Assembly: GCF_002259645.1 (NCBI RefSeq)
Contig: NZ_MWWV01000004.1
Coordinates: 186,001-250,000 of the forward strand
DNA: 64,000 nucleotides
From: Bifidobacterium tissieri
GTDB taxonomy: Bacteria; Actinomycetota; Actinomycetes; Actinomycetales; Bifidobacteriaceae
Direction of reading: 5' to 3'
The notes beneath the pieces are model-generated. The model saw nothing but the letters and a program-made list of their open reading frames with translations. It did no database searches and was not told where the DNA came from. Of the stretch, positions 42,286 to 51,221 are shown one piece after another. How positions within the stretch are numbered: the first letter of the stretch is position 1; every line of letters starts with the position of its first letter. Position numbers and translations under genes: made by a program.

Positions 42286-44883
42286 CTACTGCAGGGATTC
42301 GTTGTACCGATTCACGGCGAGGGTGCGCTTGGAACCGGCGAGGTTCTCGAGCACCAGACGGCGCAGGGCACGATCGGCGTCCTCGTGATCGGCGAGCCAG
42401 GCGTCGCCGGCGGATACCAGCGAGGCCGGATCGGCATAGCCCGGGTACAGGCCGTTGAGCAGCGTTTCCGCCATGTGGTAGGTTTTGTTCTTCCACACCC
42501 AGTCGATCACGGTGAAGTATTCGTCGACGTACGGGTCGGCGAGCTCGCGGCTGTCGGTGCCGGAGAAGGCGTAGGCCACGGATTCCATCTGCGAGTTGGT
42601 CAGCTCGTCGTTGTGCAGGGCCTGATCCCATGCCCAACGCTTGGCCTCAGCGGTGTTGATCGCGGCCTTGGCACCCACGGCGAATTCACGGTTCTCCGTG
42701 GTGTCGCGGCGGGCGAGCTCGGCGTCGATGTCGGCGACGTCGATCAGACCCTGGTCGGCGAGCGCGTGGATCAGCGACCAGCGCAGGTTGTTGTCGATGT
42801 CGAGGCCCGGCAGCGTGAGCGTGCCGTCGAGCAGGCCGCGCACGTGTGCTTCGAATTCGCTGTCGTGACCGTAACCGAGGTAGGCCTTGAGCAGCTGGAA
42901 CTGGTTGTCGGACCCGGCCTTGGCGTCAAGCGTCAGGGTCCACAGGTTCCTGGACACGTCCTCGAGCACGGCGGCGCGGCGGGCGGAGGCCACGTAGTGG
43001 TGCGCGGTGGTGCTGATCTGCGCGATCGCGTAGCGGAAGGTGGTGGATTCGGTTTCGCTGGCGAGCGCCTTGAGGCTCACGGCGATGAAGTCCTCGGCGG
43101 GCAGTTCGCCGTCGCGGGTCATGTCCCACAGGCTCAGCCACACCACGGCGCGGGTGAGCGCGTCGGAGAAGCGGTGGAGATTCTTCAGGGCGAAGTCGAG
43201 CGAAGCGCTGTCGAGACGCAGCTTGGTGTAGGTGAGGTCGTCGTCGTTCACCAGGATGAACGCCGGACGCTTGAGTCCCACGGCGTCGGCCACCTCGGTC
43301 AGTTCGCCGTCCACGTCGAGTTCGAAGCGCTTGGTCCGGGTGACCGCACCGTTCTCGTCCACGTCGTAGAAGCCGACGGCGAGACGGTGCACGCGCAGCA
43401 CGTTATGATCGACCGGGGCACTTTGACGCAGTGCGAGCCTGATGATCGTATCGTCGGCGGCGGTCTCCAGTTCGGTGGCGATGGTGTTGATGCCGGCGGA
43501 TTCGAGCCACTGACGGCTCCATGCCTTCAGGTCGCGGCCGCTGGTCTGTTCGAGTTCGTCGAGCAGGTCGGCCAGTGTGGCGTTGCCGTACGAGTGGGCG
43601 GTCAGGTAGTTGTGGATGCCCTGGAAGAAGCGATCACGGCCCACGTAGAACACGAGCTGCTTGAGCACGGACGCGCCCTTGGCGTAGGTGATGCCGTCGA
43701 AGTTCACGTACGTGTCGTTGAGATCGTTGATGGGAGCGACGATCGGATGCGTGGTGGGCAGCTGGTCCTGACGCAGGGCCCAGCTCTTCTCGCCGGCGCA
43801 GAACGTGGCCCAGTCGTTCGACCAGTCGGTGGCTTCGGCGGTGGCGAGCGTGGACATGAATTCGGCGAACGATTCGTTGAGCCACAGGTCGTTCCACCAC
43901 TTCATCGTGACCAGGTCGCCGAACCACATGTGGGCGAGCTCGTGCAGGATGGTCTCCACGCGGCGGTTGGCCAGCGCGTCGGTCACCTTGGATTCGAACA
44001 CGTAGGAGTCGCGGATCGTCACGGTGCCGATGTTCTCCATGGCGCCGGCGTTGTATTCGGGGACGAACAGCTGGTCGTACTTGGCGTACGGGTAGGGCAC
44101 GCCCCACTGGTCGTTGTAGAACGCGAAGCCCTTCTTGGTGATGTCGAACAGGTAGTCCACGTCCTTGGCCATGGCGTCCTTGAGCGCCTGACGGCAGTAG
44201 ATGCCCATGGGCACGGTACGGCCGTCCTCGTTCGCGTAGTCGGTGTGCCAGCTGGCGTACGGACCGGCCACGAGGGCCGTCAGGTAGGAGCTCATCGTGG
44301 GCGTGGTGGCGAATGTCCAGCGGCGCGCGGTTTCGGCGGGCTTGTCGCCGAGCGTACCGGGTTCGGTCTTCTGGTCCACGTCCTCGACGGATGCCACGGT
44401 ACCGATGGAGATGACGTCCCACGACTTGGGTGCGGTCACGGTGAAGTCGAACGTGGCCTTGATGTCGGGCTGGTCGAATACGGCGTACATGCGGCGGGCG
44501 TCCGGAACTTCGAACTGCGTGTACAGGTACACGTTGCCGTCGGAGGGGTCCACGCTGCGGTGCAGTCCCTCGCCGGTGGTGGAGTAGCGGCACAGCGCCT
44601 TGACCTCGACCGTGTTGTGCTCGGCCAGACCGGCGAGCGCCACGCGCGAGTCGGCGTACGCCGTGGCGTCAAGTGCGACGCCGTTGAGTGTGATGGATTC
44701 CACGGAGTCGGCGATCAGATCAAGGTAGGTCGACTCCCCCGGCTTGCCGTCGAAGGTGACGGTGGTGTTCGAGACGAAGGTCTTTGCGCCCTTCGTCAGG
44801 TCGAGTTCCACCGTGTATGCCGCGTGCGAGACGATTCCCGCGCGTTCCTCGGCTTCGATTCTGGTGAGATTGGCTCCCGGCAT
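42286..44883 (-). CDS. pepN: Aminopeptidase N (M1 family)
   Basis: This 865-aa zinc metallopeptidase removes N-terminal residues from peptides in the cytoplasm. The substrate-anchor motif GAMENIGTVT is at residues 280-289. The zinc site is HELAH (314-318) with the third ligand Glu337 in WLNESFAEF. The long alpha-helical C-terminal ERAP1-like domain is intact. GGAAGGGG precedes the start. It is followed closely by the PucR-family gene and the oligopeptide importer, so peptide uptake and hydrolysis are encoded together. Confidence 0.96.
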   Translation of the reverse strand: MPGANLTRIEAEERAGIVSHAAYTVELDLTKGAKTFVSNTTVTFDGKPGESTYLDLIADSVESITLNGVALDATAYADSRVALAGLAEHNTVEVKALCRYSTTGEGLHRSVDPSDGNVYLYTQFEVPDARRMYAVFDQPDIKATFDFTVTAPKSWDVISIGTVASVEDVDQKTEPGTLGDKPAETARRWTFATTPTMSSYLTALVAGPYASWHTDYANEDGRTVPMGIYCRQALKDAMAKDVDYLFDITKKGFAFYNDQWGVPYPYAKYDQLFVPEYNAGAMENIGTVTIRDSYVFESKVTDALANRRVETILHELAHMWFGDLVTMKWWNDLWLNESFAEFMSTLATAEATDWSNDWATFCAGEKSWALRQDQLPTTHPIVAPINDLNDTYVNFDGITYAKGASVLKQLVFYVGRDRFFQGIHNYLTAHSYGNATLADLLDELEQTSGRDLKAWSRQWLESAGINTIATELETAADDTIIRLALRQSAPVDHNVLRVHRLAVGFYDVDENGAVTRTKRFELDVDGELTEVADAVGLKRPAFILVNDDDLTYTKLRLDSASLDFALKNLHRFSDALTRAVVWLSLWDMTRDGELPAEDFIAVSLKALASETESTTFRYAIAQISTTAHHYVASARRAAVLEDVSRNLWTLTLDAKAGSDNQFQLLKAYLGYGHDSEFEAHVRGLLDGTLTLPGLDIDNNLRWSLIHALADQGLIDVADIDAELARRDTTENREFAVGAKAAINTAEAKRWAWDQALHNDELTNSQMESVAYAFSGTDSRELADPYVDEYFTVIDWVWKNKTYHMAETLLNGLYPGYADPASLVSAGDAWLADHEDADRALRRLVLENLAGSKRTLAVNRYNESLQ

Positions 44884-45021
44884 GGTTTCCCCTTCCTTGT
44901 TCGCGGTTCTGCCTGTTCGTTGTTGTTGATGCCGACCGATGGCCGCGCCCGCTATGGGCGTGTACCGGTACGGCGTACGTGTTGGTAATGGTACGTGGTG
45001 CGGATATGCACGGATATGCGT

Positions 45022-45047
45022 AGGCTCCCCTCGTGTGAGGGGAGCCT
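45022..45047 (-). terminator. Hairpin terminator after RNase J
   Basis: AGGCTCCCCTC (45022-45032) and GAGGGGAGCCT (45037-45047) form a perfect 11-bp stem with a GTGT loop, 16 bp after the RNase J stop. There is no T-run. Two copies of CGGATATGC lie just beyond (45001-45019). Confidence 0.55.
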
Positions 45048-45062
45048 GAATCGTCGGTACGA

Positions 45063-46871
45063 TTACTCTTCCACGTCCTGCGCGATGTCGGCCACGACGG
45101 GCACGATCATCGGACGGCGGTGGAGCTTGCGCGCCACCCAGCTGCCCAGCGTGCGGCGCATGATCTGCTGCAGCTGGTGGGTGCTCTTGGTGCCCTGCAT
45201 CATGGCATCCTCGAGGTTCTGCACGATCTGCGACTGCACCTGGCGGAATTCGCTTTCGTCCTCGGCAACGGCGTTGAGGTAGATCTTCGGACCGTTGACC
45301 ACTTCGCTGGTCTCAGTGTCGACCACCACGAAGCTGGAGACGAAGCCCTCGGTGCCGAGGATGCGACGCTTCTCGAGCTCCTCGTCGGTGAGCTCGCCGA
45401 CCGAGTCGCCGTCCACGTACACGTAGTTGCACGGCACGGAGCCGACGATGGCGGCCTGACCATGGTAGAGATCCACCACGTCGCCGTCCTCGGCCAGCAC
45501 CACGTTCTGCGGGTCGACGCCGGTTTTCACGGCGATCAGGCCGTTGGCCACGAGGTGGCGGTTCTCGCCGTGGATCGGCATGGCGCACTTGGGCTTGACG
45601 ATGTTGTACATGTACAGCAGCTCGCCCTCATTGCAGTGACCCGACACGTGCACGGCGGCGTTGTCGCGGTTCACCACGCGGGCGCCCATCTGCACAAGCT
45701 TGTTGATCACCTTGTACACGCCATGCTCGTTGCCCGGAATCAGGGAGCTGGCCAGGATCACGGTGTCGAACTCGTTGACCTTGATGTACGGGTGGTTGCC
45801 GTCGGCGATACGGCCGAGCGCGGCCATCGGCTCACCCTGGGATCCGGTGCACATGAAGACGAGCTTGTCGTCCTGCACGTCCTCGGCCTGCTTCATGTCG
45901 ATGACGGTGTTCTCGGGGATGTGCAGGTAGCCCAGATCGGAGGCGATGCCCATGTTGCGCACCATCGAACGGCCCACGAACACCACCTTGCGGCCGTACT
46001 TGTGCGCCGCATCAACCACCTGCTGCACGCGGTGCACATGGCTGGAGAAGCTGGCGACGATGATCTTGCGCTTGGCTTCGGCGAACACGCGGTCGAGTGC
46101 CGGACCAATGGATGTCTCGGGCTTGACGAAGCCCGGGATCTCGGCGTTGGTGGAGTCCATCATGAGCAGGTCCACGCCCTGCTCGCCCAGACGGCCGAAC
46201 TCCACCAGATCGGTGATGCGGTGGTCGAGCGGCAGCTGGTCGAGCTTGATGTCGCCCGTGTCGATGAGGCTGCCGGCCGGGGTCTTGACGAACACGGCGA
46301 GCGCGTCGGGGATGGAGTGGGTCACGGTGACGAACTCGAGGTTGAACGGACCGACCTTGAGACGATCGCGTCCCTCGACCTCCACCTTGGTGGGGTTGAG
46401 ATGATGTTCCTTGCACTTGGCGTCCACGAAGCCGAGCGTGAGCTTGGAACCGATCAGCGGGATGTCGGGACGGAGCTTGAGCAGGTAGGGCACGCCGCCG
46501 ATGTGATCCTCGTGGCCGTGCGTAAGCACCAGGGCCTCGACTTTGTCGAGACGGTCCTTGATGTAGCTGAAATCAGGCAGGATCAGATCGACGCCCGGCT
46601 GCTCCTCCTCGGGGAAGAGCACACCGCAGTCGATGAGCAGCAGGTGACCGTTGTATTCGATCACGTTCATGTTGCGGCCGATCTCGCCAAGGCCACCCAG
46701 CGGCACGATGCGCATGGATCCCTTGCGGTACTTCGGCGGTGCGATCAGCTCCTGACGCTGGCCCCTGGACTGCTGGGCGGGCCTGCGGCCGCGACGGGAT
46801 CCACCGCTCCTGCGGGATCCGCCGCGCTTCTTGGCGGTGTTGGAATTATTGGTGTTTGTTTCTTTGACCAT
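45063..46871 (-). CDS. rnj: Ribonuclease J
   Basis: This 602-aa metallo-beta-lactamase/beta-CASP nuclease has 5'-exo and endoribonuclease activity in RNA turnover and maturation. The N-terminal tail (residues 1-50) is Arg/Gly/Ser-rich and probably disordered. The metal motif is HGHEDHIGG (118-126), with further motifs HSIPDA and DTGDIKLD, and the beta-CASP motifs VSGHCNEGE and PIHGENRHL. The dap genes precede it and a hairpin ends the unit. Confidence 0.95.
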   Translation of the reverse strand: MVKETNTNNSNTAKKRGGSRRSGGSRRGRRPAQQSRGQRQELIAPPKYRKGSMRIVPLGGLGEIGRNMNVIEYNGHLLLIDCGVLFPEEEQPGVDLILPDFSYIKDRLDKVEALVLTHGHEDHIGGVPYLLKLRPDIPLIGSKLTLGFVDAKCKEHHLNPTKVEVEGRDRLKVGPFNLEFVTVTHSIPDALAVFVKTPAGSLIDTGDIKLDQLPLDHRITDLVEFGRLGEQGVDLLMMDSTNAEIPGFVKPETSIGPALDRVFAEAKRKIIVASFSSHVHRVQQVVDAAHKYGRKVVFVGRSMVRNMGIASDLGYLHIPENTVIDMKQAEDVQDDKLVFMCTGSQGEPMAALGRIADGNHPYIKVNEFDTVILASSLIPGNEHGVYKVINKLVQMGARVVNRDNAAVHVSGHCNEGELLYMYNIVKPKCAMPIHGENRHLVANGLIAVKTGVDPQNVVLAEDGDVVDLYHGQAAIVGSVPCNYVYVDGDSVGELTDEELEKRRILGTEGFVSSFVVVDTETSEVVNGPKIYLNAVAEDESEFRQVQSQIVQNLEDAMMQGTKSTHQLQQIMRRTLGSWVARKLHRRPMIVPVVADIAQDVEE

Positions 46872-46934
46872 TCTCTTGTTTTTCCGTTTGTTTCTTGCCC
46901 CCGCCTATACGGGAGCGACGCTTGGTTGGTCCGC

Positions 46935-47840
46935 TCAGAGCAGACCGGCAGCGCGCATGCCCTCCTCGGCCTTGGCGATCTGTGCGGCGTTGGGGCCGAT
47001 GTTCGGCAGACGCATGGTGGTGTCGGGAATGTATCCCCTGACCTTGCAGGCGGCCTTGGCCATCACTGCCTGATAGCCGTCACCGTTCAGGGAGTGCACC
47101 AGCGGTGCCAGCTGGTTGGCGAGACGGCGTGCGGTGGCGATGTCACCCTCGTCGAACGCCTCGACGAGACGGCGCATGGGATTGCTGGCCACATGCGCGA
47201 TCACCGAGATGATGCCGACTGCGCCGATGGACAGGAACGGCAGGAACAGACCGTCATCACCGGAATACCATGCCAGACCGGTGCGTTGCTGCTTCTCCAC
47301 GGCCGCGGCGAGATCACCGGTGGCGTCCTTGACGGCCTTGACATGCTCGAGTTCGGCGAGACGATCATACGTTTCGATGGACACCTTCAGTCCGGTACGA
47401 CCCGGCACGTCGTACACGATGATCGGCTTCTCGGCGACCTCATCGACGGCCTTGTAATGACCGACGATGCCTTCCTGACTCGGACGCGAATAATACGGCA
47501 TGACGACGAGCACGGCGTCCGCGCCAGCCTCCTGGGTCTGCTCCACCATACGCACGGTGTGCGCGGTGTCGTTGGAACCCGCACCGGAGATCACCGGCAC
47601 GTCCACGACCTCCTTGACGGCCTTCACCAACGCGACCTTTTCATCCATGTGGGTCACCGGCGATTCGCCGGTCGTGCCGTTGACCACCAGACCATCGGCG
47701 CCGTCGGCGACCAGATGACTGGCCAAAGCCTGAGCGGCCTCATAATCCACATTGCCATCCGCGGTCATCGGCGTGACCATAGCGGGAAGGATACGCCCGA
47801 ACGGGGCAGGGTCGAGAAGATGCATTGTACCGTCACTCAT
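46935..47840 (-). CDS. dapA: 4-hydroxy-tetrahydrodipicolinate synthase
   Basis: This 301-aa aldolase condenses pyruvate and aspartate semialdehyde, the first committed step to diaminopimelate and lysine. Seen are GTTGESPVTHMDEKV (about residues 54-68), the active-site Tyr in VVMPYYSRPSQEG, YDVPGRTGLKV, and the Schiff-base Lys in VKAVKDATGDL. Start 47840 (MSDGTMHLLDP) matches the family length; the open frame extends 16 codons upstream. It sits between the ADP-ribosylglycohydrolase and RNase J genes. Confidence 0.95.
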   Translation of the reverse strand: MSDGTMHLLDPAPFGRILPAMVTPMTADGNVDYEAAQALASHLVADGADGLVVNGTTGESPVTHMDEKVALVKAVKEVVDVPVISGAGSNDTAHTVRMVEQTQEAGADAVLVVMPYYSRPSQEGIVGHYKAVDEVAEKPIIVYDVPGRTGLKVSIETYDRLAELEHVKAVKDATGDLAAAVEKQQRTGLAWYSGDDGLFLPFLSIGAVGIISVIAHVASNPMRRLVEAFDEGDIATARRLANQLAPLVHSLNGDGYQAVMAKAACKVRGYIPDTTMRLPNIGPNAAQIAKAEEGMRAAGLL

Positions 47841-47904
47841 ATCGCTTACCGTACTTCGGATTGTGGACTCGGACAGGACGATGTCCACAATACGCAGACG
47901 TGGT

Positions 47905-48819
47905 CTACTCAGTTGCGGCGGGGAACGCGGCAGCCGCCTTGTCGATCAGACGATCGAGCAGATCGGTGCCACGCATCACGCCGGTCCATGGATTGGCATC
48001 GTACCCGTAGACGATGCCCGCCAACGCTCCGGCCACCGCGGCAGTGGTATCGGTGTCACTACCCAGATTCACCGCCTCGCGCACACAGTCCGCATAGCAG
48101 TCGGTCGTCGTCAGACACCAGAACGCGGCTCCGAGCGTAGCCAGCACAAATCCGCTGGAACGAACCTCACTGCGCGATGTGACATGCGGATCCGGCACCT
48201 CGGCGATGGCCCAGGCCCTGTCGATCGCCGCAGCACGGCGATCCCGAATATCACTGTCATCATCGGCATCGCCGTCGGATGTGGAAGCCAGCCAGGCGGG
48301 CGACTCCGCGATCAGCAGACGCGCGGCGTGAATGAAACGCACACACGCACTCGTGCTGATCTCATGCGCATGCGTGATCGCACTCACCGCACGGATGTCA
48401 TCATCGGAGCAGTCGACGAACGCAAGCGGGATGATGCGCATCAGACTGCCGTTGCCGTTGTCGCGCTCGCCGTCCCGTCCTTTGCCGCTGGCCAGGGCAT
48501 AGCTGGTCGTGCGGCCGATGTCGAACACCTTGCCGTCGGGCGTATACTCGCCGTTGCGCGCCCACGCGACGAACCTGCCACGCATGTCGTCGACGTTCAC
48601 CGTGCCGTTGTTGTCGGCGAGCGAATCCAGCGTGCCGAGCATCATCGCGGTGTCGTCGGACCATGTGCCGGCGGGCTGGTCGTGCGTGCCGTGACCGACC
48701 ATATCGACGCAGCGGAAGGTGTCCCGCGGATTGAACTCGTACGGCACGCCGAGCGCGTCACCAACCGCCTGCCCATATACGGCCGCCCTGAGCGTCGCCT
48801 CCATCACATCATTCAGCAT
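47905..48819 (-). CDS. ADP-ribosylglycohydrolase family protein (DraG/ARH-like)
   Basis: This 304-aa protein shows the Mg-binding motifs of the family. The first is AGTWSDDTAMMLGTLDSL (about residues 45-62); the second is NLGSDTDTTAAVAGALAG near the C-terminus. The opening VYGQAVGDALGVPYEF and GNGSLMRIIPLA are also typical. Members remove ADP-ribose from proteins, nucleic acids or small molecules; the substrate here is unknown. Start 48819 has GGAGG at 7 bp. It is placed between dapB (95 bp upstream) and dapA (64 bp downstream) on the same strand, an odd partner for lysine genes. Confidence 0.88.
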   Translation of the reverse strand: MLNDVMEATLRAAVYGQAVGDALGVPYEFNPRDTFRCVDMVGHGTHDQPAGTWSDDTAMMLGTLDSLADNNGTVNVDDMRGRFVAWARNGEYTPDGKVFDIGRTTSYALASGKGRDGERDNGNGSLMRIIPLAFVDCSDDDIRAVSAITHAHEISTSACVRFIHAARLLIAESPAWLASTSDGDADDDSDIRDRRAAAIDRAWAIAEVPDPHVTSRSEVRSSGFVLATLGAAFWCLTTTDCYADCVREAVNLGSDTDTTAAVAGALAGIVYGYDANPWTGVMRGTDLLDRLIDKAAAAFPAATE

Positions 48820-48914
48820 CGTGAAACCTCCATAACCGTACGTATCGTACCCGCCGCATCCGGACTGCCGCATCCGGCGCAACCGTCGCAACGGCGAATG
48901 CTATCCTGCTTGAT

Positions 48915-49661
48915 TTACAGATCAAGGAACTTGTCAAGGCCGATGGTCAGACCGGGGTGCGCGGACACGCTGCGCACAGCGAGCAGCACGCCCGGCATGA
49001 AGGAGCCGCGGTCGAAGCTGTCGGCGCGGATGGTGAGCTGTTCGCCGGCGTTGCCCAGCAGCACCTCCTCATGCGCGTTCAGGCCGCGCAGACGCACCGC
49101 GTGCACGTGGACGCCGTCGATCACCTGGCCGCGCGAGCCGCCGTCGGTTTCGGTGGCGTCGGGCATGGGGCCGAGTCCCGCGGCGCGGCGGGCGTCGGCG
49201 ATGGTGTGCGCGGTGTGGATGGCGGTGCCGCTGGGGGCATCCACCTTGTTCGGATGATGCAGCTCCACGACCTCCGCGGATTCGAAGTATCGGGCGGCCA
49301 GACCGGCGAAGTAGTCGGCCAGCACGGCGGAGATGGCGAAGTTCGGCGCGATGAACACGGCCTGGTCCTTGCGCGGAGCGGCGGCGAGTGCGGCACGAAC
49401 CTGATCGAGCTTCTCGTCGGTCCAACCGGTGGTGCCCACCACCACGTCCACGCCCTGACCGATCAGCGCGAGCACGTTGTCCAGCGACACGGACGGCACG
49501 GTGAACTCCACGGCCACGTCGGTGTTGTCCGGGTTCACCTGCGTCAGATCGTCGCCGGCGTCGAGCGCCAGCGCCAGTTCGGTGTCGTCCGCCTGAGTGA
49601 CGGCGTTGACCACATTGCCGCCCATACGGCCCTTGGCACCGATCACGGAAACCTTGATCAT
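48915..49661 (-). CDS. dapB: 4-hydroxy-tetrahydrodipicolinate reductase
   Basis: This 248-aa reductase performs the step after DapA. The nucleotide-binding loop is VIGAKGRMGGNV at the N-terminus, the substrate and catalytic motif is ELHHPNKVDAPSGTA (about residues 137-151), and VVGTTGW and APNFAIS are also present. The short form is typical of Actinobacteria. It heads the dapB-ARH-dapA-rnj group. Confidence 0.96.
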   Translation of the reverse strand: MIKVSVIGAKGRMGGNVVNAVTQADDTELALALDAGDDLTQVNPDNTDVAVEFTVPSVSLDNVLALIGQGVDVVVGTTGWTDEKLDQVRAALAAAPRKDQAVFIAPNFAISAVLADYFAGLAARYFESAEVVELHHPNKVDAPSGTAIHTAHTIADARRAAGLGPMPDATETDGGSRGQVIDGVHVHAVRLRGLNAHEEVLLGNAGEQLTIRADSFDRGSFMPGVLLAVRSVSAHPGLTIGLDKFLDL

Positions 49662-49747
49662 CGATATCTCCTTTGCATCGTGATGCTGTCTACCAGCGTG
49701 TTTGATGTGCTCCAGTTGGTTTGTTCTGTATATTATGTGTCTATCAT

Positions 49748-49778
49748 CACCGGTCGAACCGTCACCCAGTCACCGGTG
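49748..49778 (-). terminator. Short inverted repeat at the end of the first MFS gene
   Basis: CACCGGT (49748-49754) and ACCGGTG (49772-49778) flank the MFS stop codon. The stem is short, has a 17-nt loop and lacks a T-run. Confidence 0.3.
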
Positions 49779-51131
49779 GAACCGCTCACGCAGAATCCGT
49801 ATCGTCTTCGGCAGCATGATCGTGAACGCGGTCAGTCCGAGAATCCACAGCGGGTATTGGATGAGCACGGCCATGCGCATCGCATGATCGGTGTACAGGC
49901 TCGGGCTGGTGGCGCCCTGCGCGTCGAGCAGCAGACCGACGCCGAGGAACACGATCGCCGACGACAGGAATCCGCCCGTATTGGCGAAGCCGGTCGCCGC
50001 GCCGAGATTGGCGGGGCTGTTGGTGTCACGCGCGAAATCGAATGCGATGTTCGACGCCGGACCGCCGCTGGACATGGCCAGCAACAGCAACACCATGAAC
50101 CAGGTGGGATGCGGACCCGGGGTCAGCAGCAGGATCGTCCAGCAGATCATCTGCGCGCCCACGGTAGTGTAGACGATCGCCGCGCGTCCGTGAATGGGAT
50201 GGAGACCCGCCACCCGGCCCATGATGAACGCCCATGCCACGTTGATCACCATGCCGATCGCCAGATACGCGCTGGCCTGAGCGCGCGAATAGTGTTCCAC
50301 GGCGAGCAGGAACGGGAATCCCCACAGTTGGTTCATCATGTTGATGGAGAACCAGGTGGTGGCGTGCACCCAGAATCCGCAGAACGTGCCCGGGGTCTTC
50401 AGCGCCGCACGCAGTCCGTTCAGCGCCGCGCGCAATCCTCCCTGAGGACGTTCGTGATGACGGCCGGTCTGGTTCGGATCGTCACGGACCCCCATCAGCA
50501 CCGCGGAGGCGATGCACACGCCCACGCCGGTCAATGACAGGAACGCGACCTGCCAGTTCGTCAGACCAAGCAGCCAGACGAACGGATAGATGGAGATGAT
50601 CTGCCCCATGCCGCCGAGCATGGACGTGATCTGGTTCATCAACGGCACCTGACGGAACGGGAACCATGCGGACACCAGACGGATCACCGAGATGAACGTC
50701 ATCGCATCGCCCATGCCCACGATGCCGCGCCCGACGATTGCGAGCGCGGTCACGGGCGCGATGGCCATCATCGCCTGGCCGACGGCCATGAACAGGCCTC
50801 CGGTGGCGATGAGCTTGCGCGCGCCGAACCGGTCGAGCAGCACGCCGGCCGGTATCTGCATGATCGCGTAGACGAACAGCTGCAGGTACAGGAACATCGA
50901 CAGCGACGTACTGGTCGTGTTGAAATGATGGGCCGCCTCGATGCCCGTGGCCGACAGGGATGATCGGCAGGTGACGGCGAAGACGTAGCCGGCCATGGCC
51001 ACCGCCCACATCGCATATGCCTGTCCGCCGCCCAACCGCGGAGACTGCGTCTTCTCTTGCACGGACCGCCCGGTCGAACGTGGCGTATGTTCACTCTCAC
51101 TCACTCGCACATGATATCGCCGTGCCGCCAT
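49770..51131 (-). CDS. MFS transporter
   Basis: This 453-aa membrane protein has about 12 hydrophobic segments. The MFS signature between TM2 and TM3 reads GVLLDRFGARKLIATGG, and IVGRGIVGMGDAMTF is a family-like TM4. A basic cytoplasmic loop (RDDPNQTGRHHERPQGG) separates the halves. The substrate cannot be inferred. The first 35 residues are not conserved-looking and the ribosome site is poor, so the true start may be a GTG inside that stretch. Confidence 0.85.
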   Translation of the reverse strand: MAARRYHVRVSESEHTPRSTGRSVQEKTQSPRLGGGQAYAMWAVAMAGYVFAVTCRSSLSATGIEAAHHFNTTSTSLSMFLYLQLFVYAIMQIPAGVLLDRFGARKLIATGGLFMAVGQAMMAIAPVTALAIVGRGIVGMGDAMTFISVIRLVSAWFPFRQVPLMNQITSMLGGMGQIISIYPFVWLLGLTNWQVAFLSLTGVGVCIASAVLMGVRDDPNQTGRHHERPQGGLRAALNGLRAALKTPGTFCGFWVHATTWFSINMMNQLWGFPFLLAVEHYSRAQASAYLAIGMVINVAWAFIMGRVAGLHPIHGRAAIVYTTVGAQMICWTILLLTPGPHPTWFMVLLLLAMSSGGPASNIAFDFARDTNSPANLGAATGFANTGGFLSSAIVFLGVGLLLDAQGATSPSLYTDHAMRMAVLIQYPLWILGLTAFTIMLPKTIRILRERFHR

Positions 51132-51221
51132 ATCTGCCGGTTTTGCCCACGGAACCGTTGGAAACCGACCGGATTGCCGGGTAGACGGTGGAGGGACCGT
51201 GTCCGGGGGACCGCGACCGTA

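Noticed and set aside
45120-48140. Plus-strand open frame of 1,006 codons opposite RNase J and dapA
   Set aside because: Same shadow effect. It spans two real genes and an intergenic gap, has no ribosome site and no recognisable motif.
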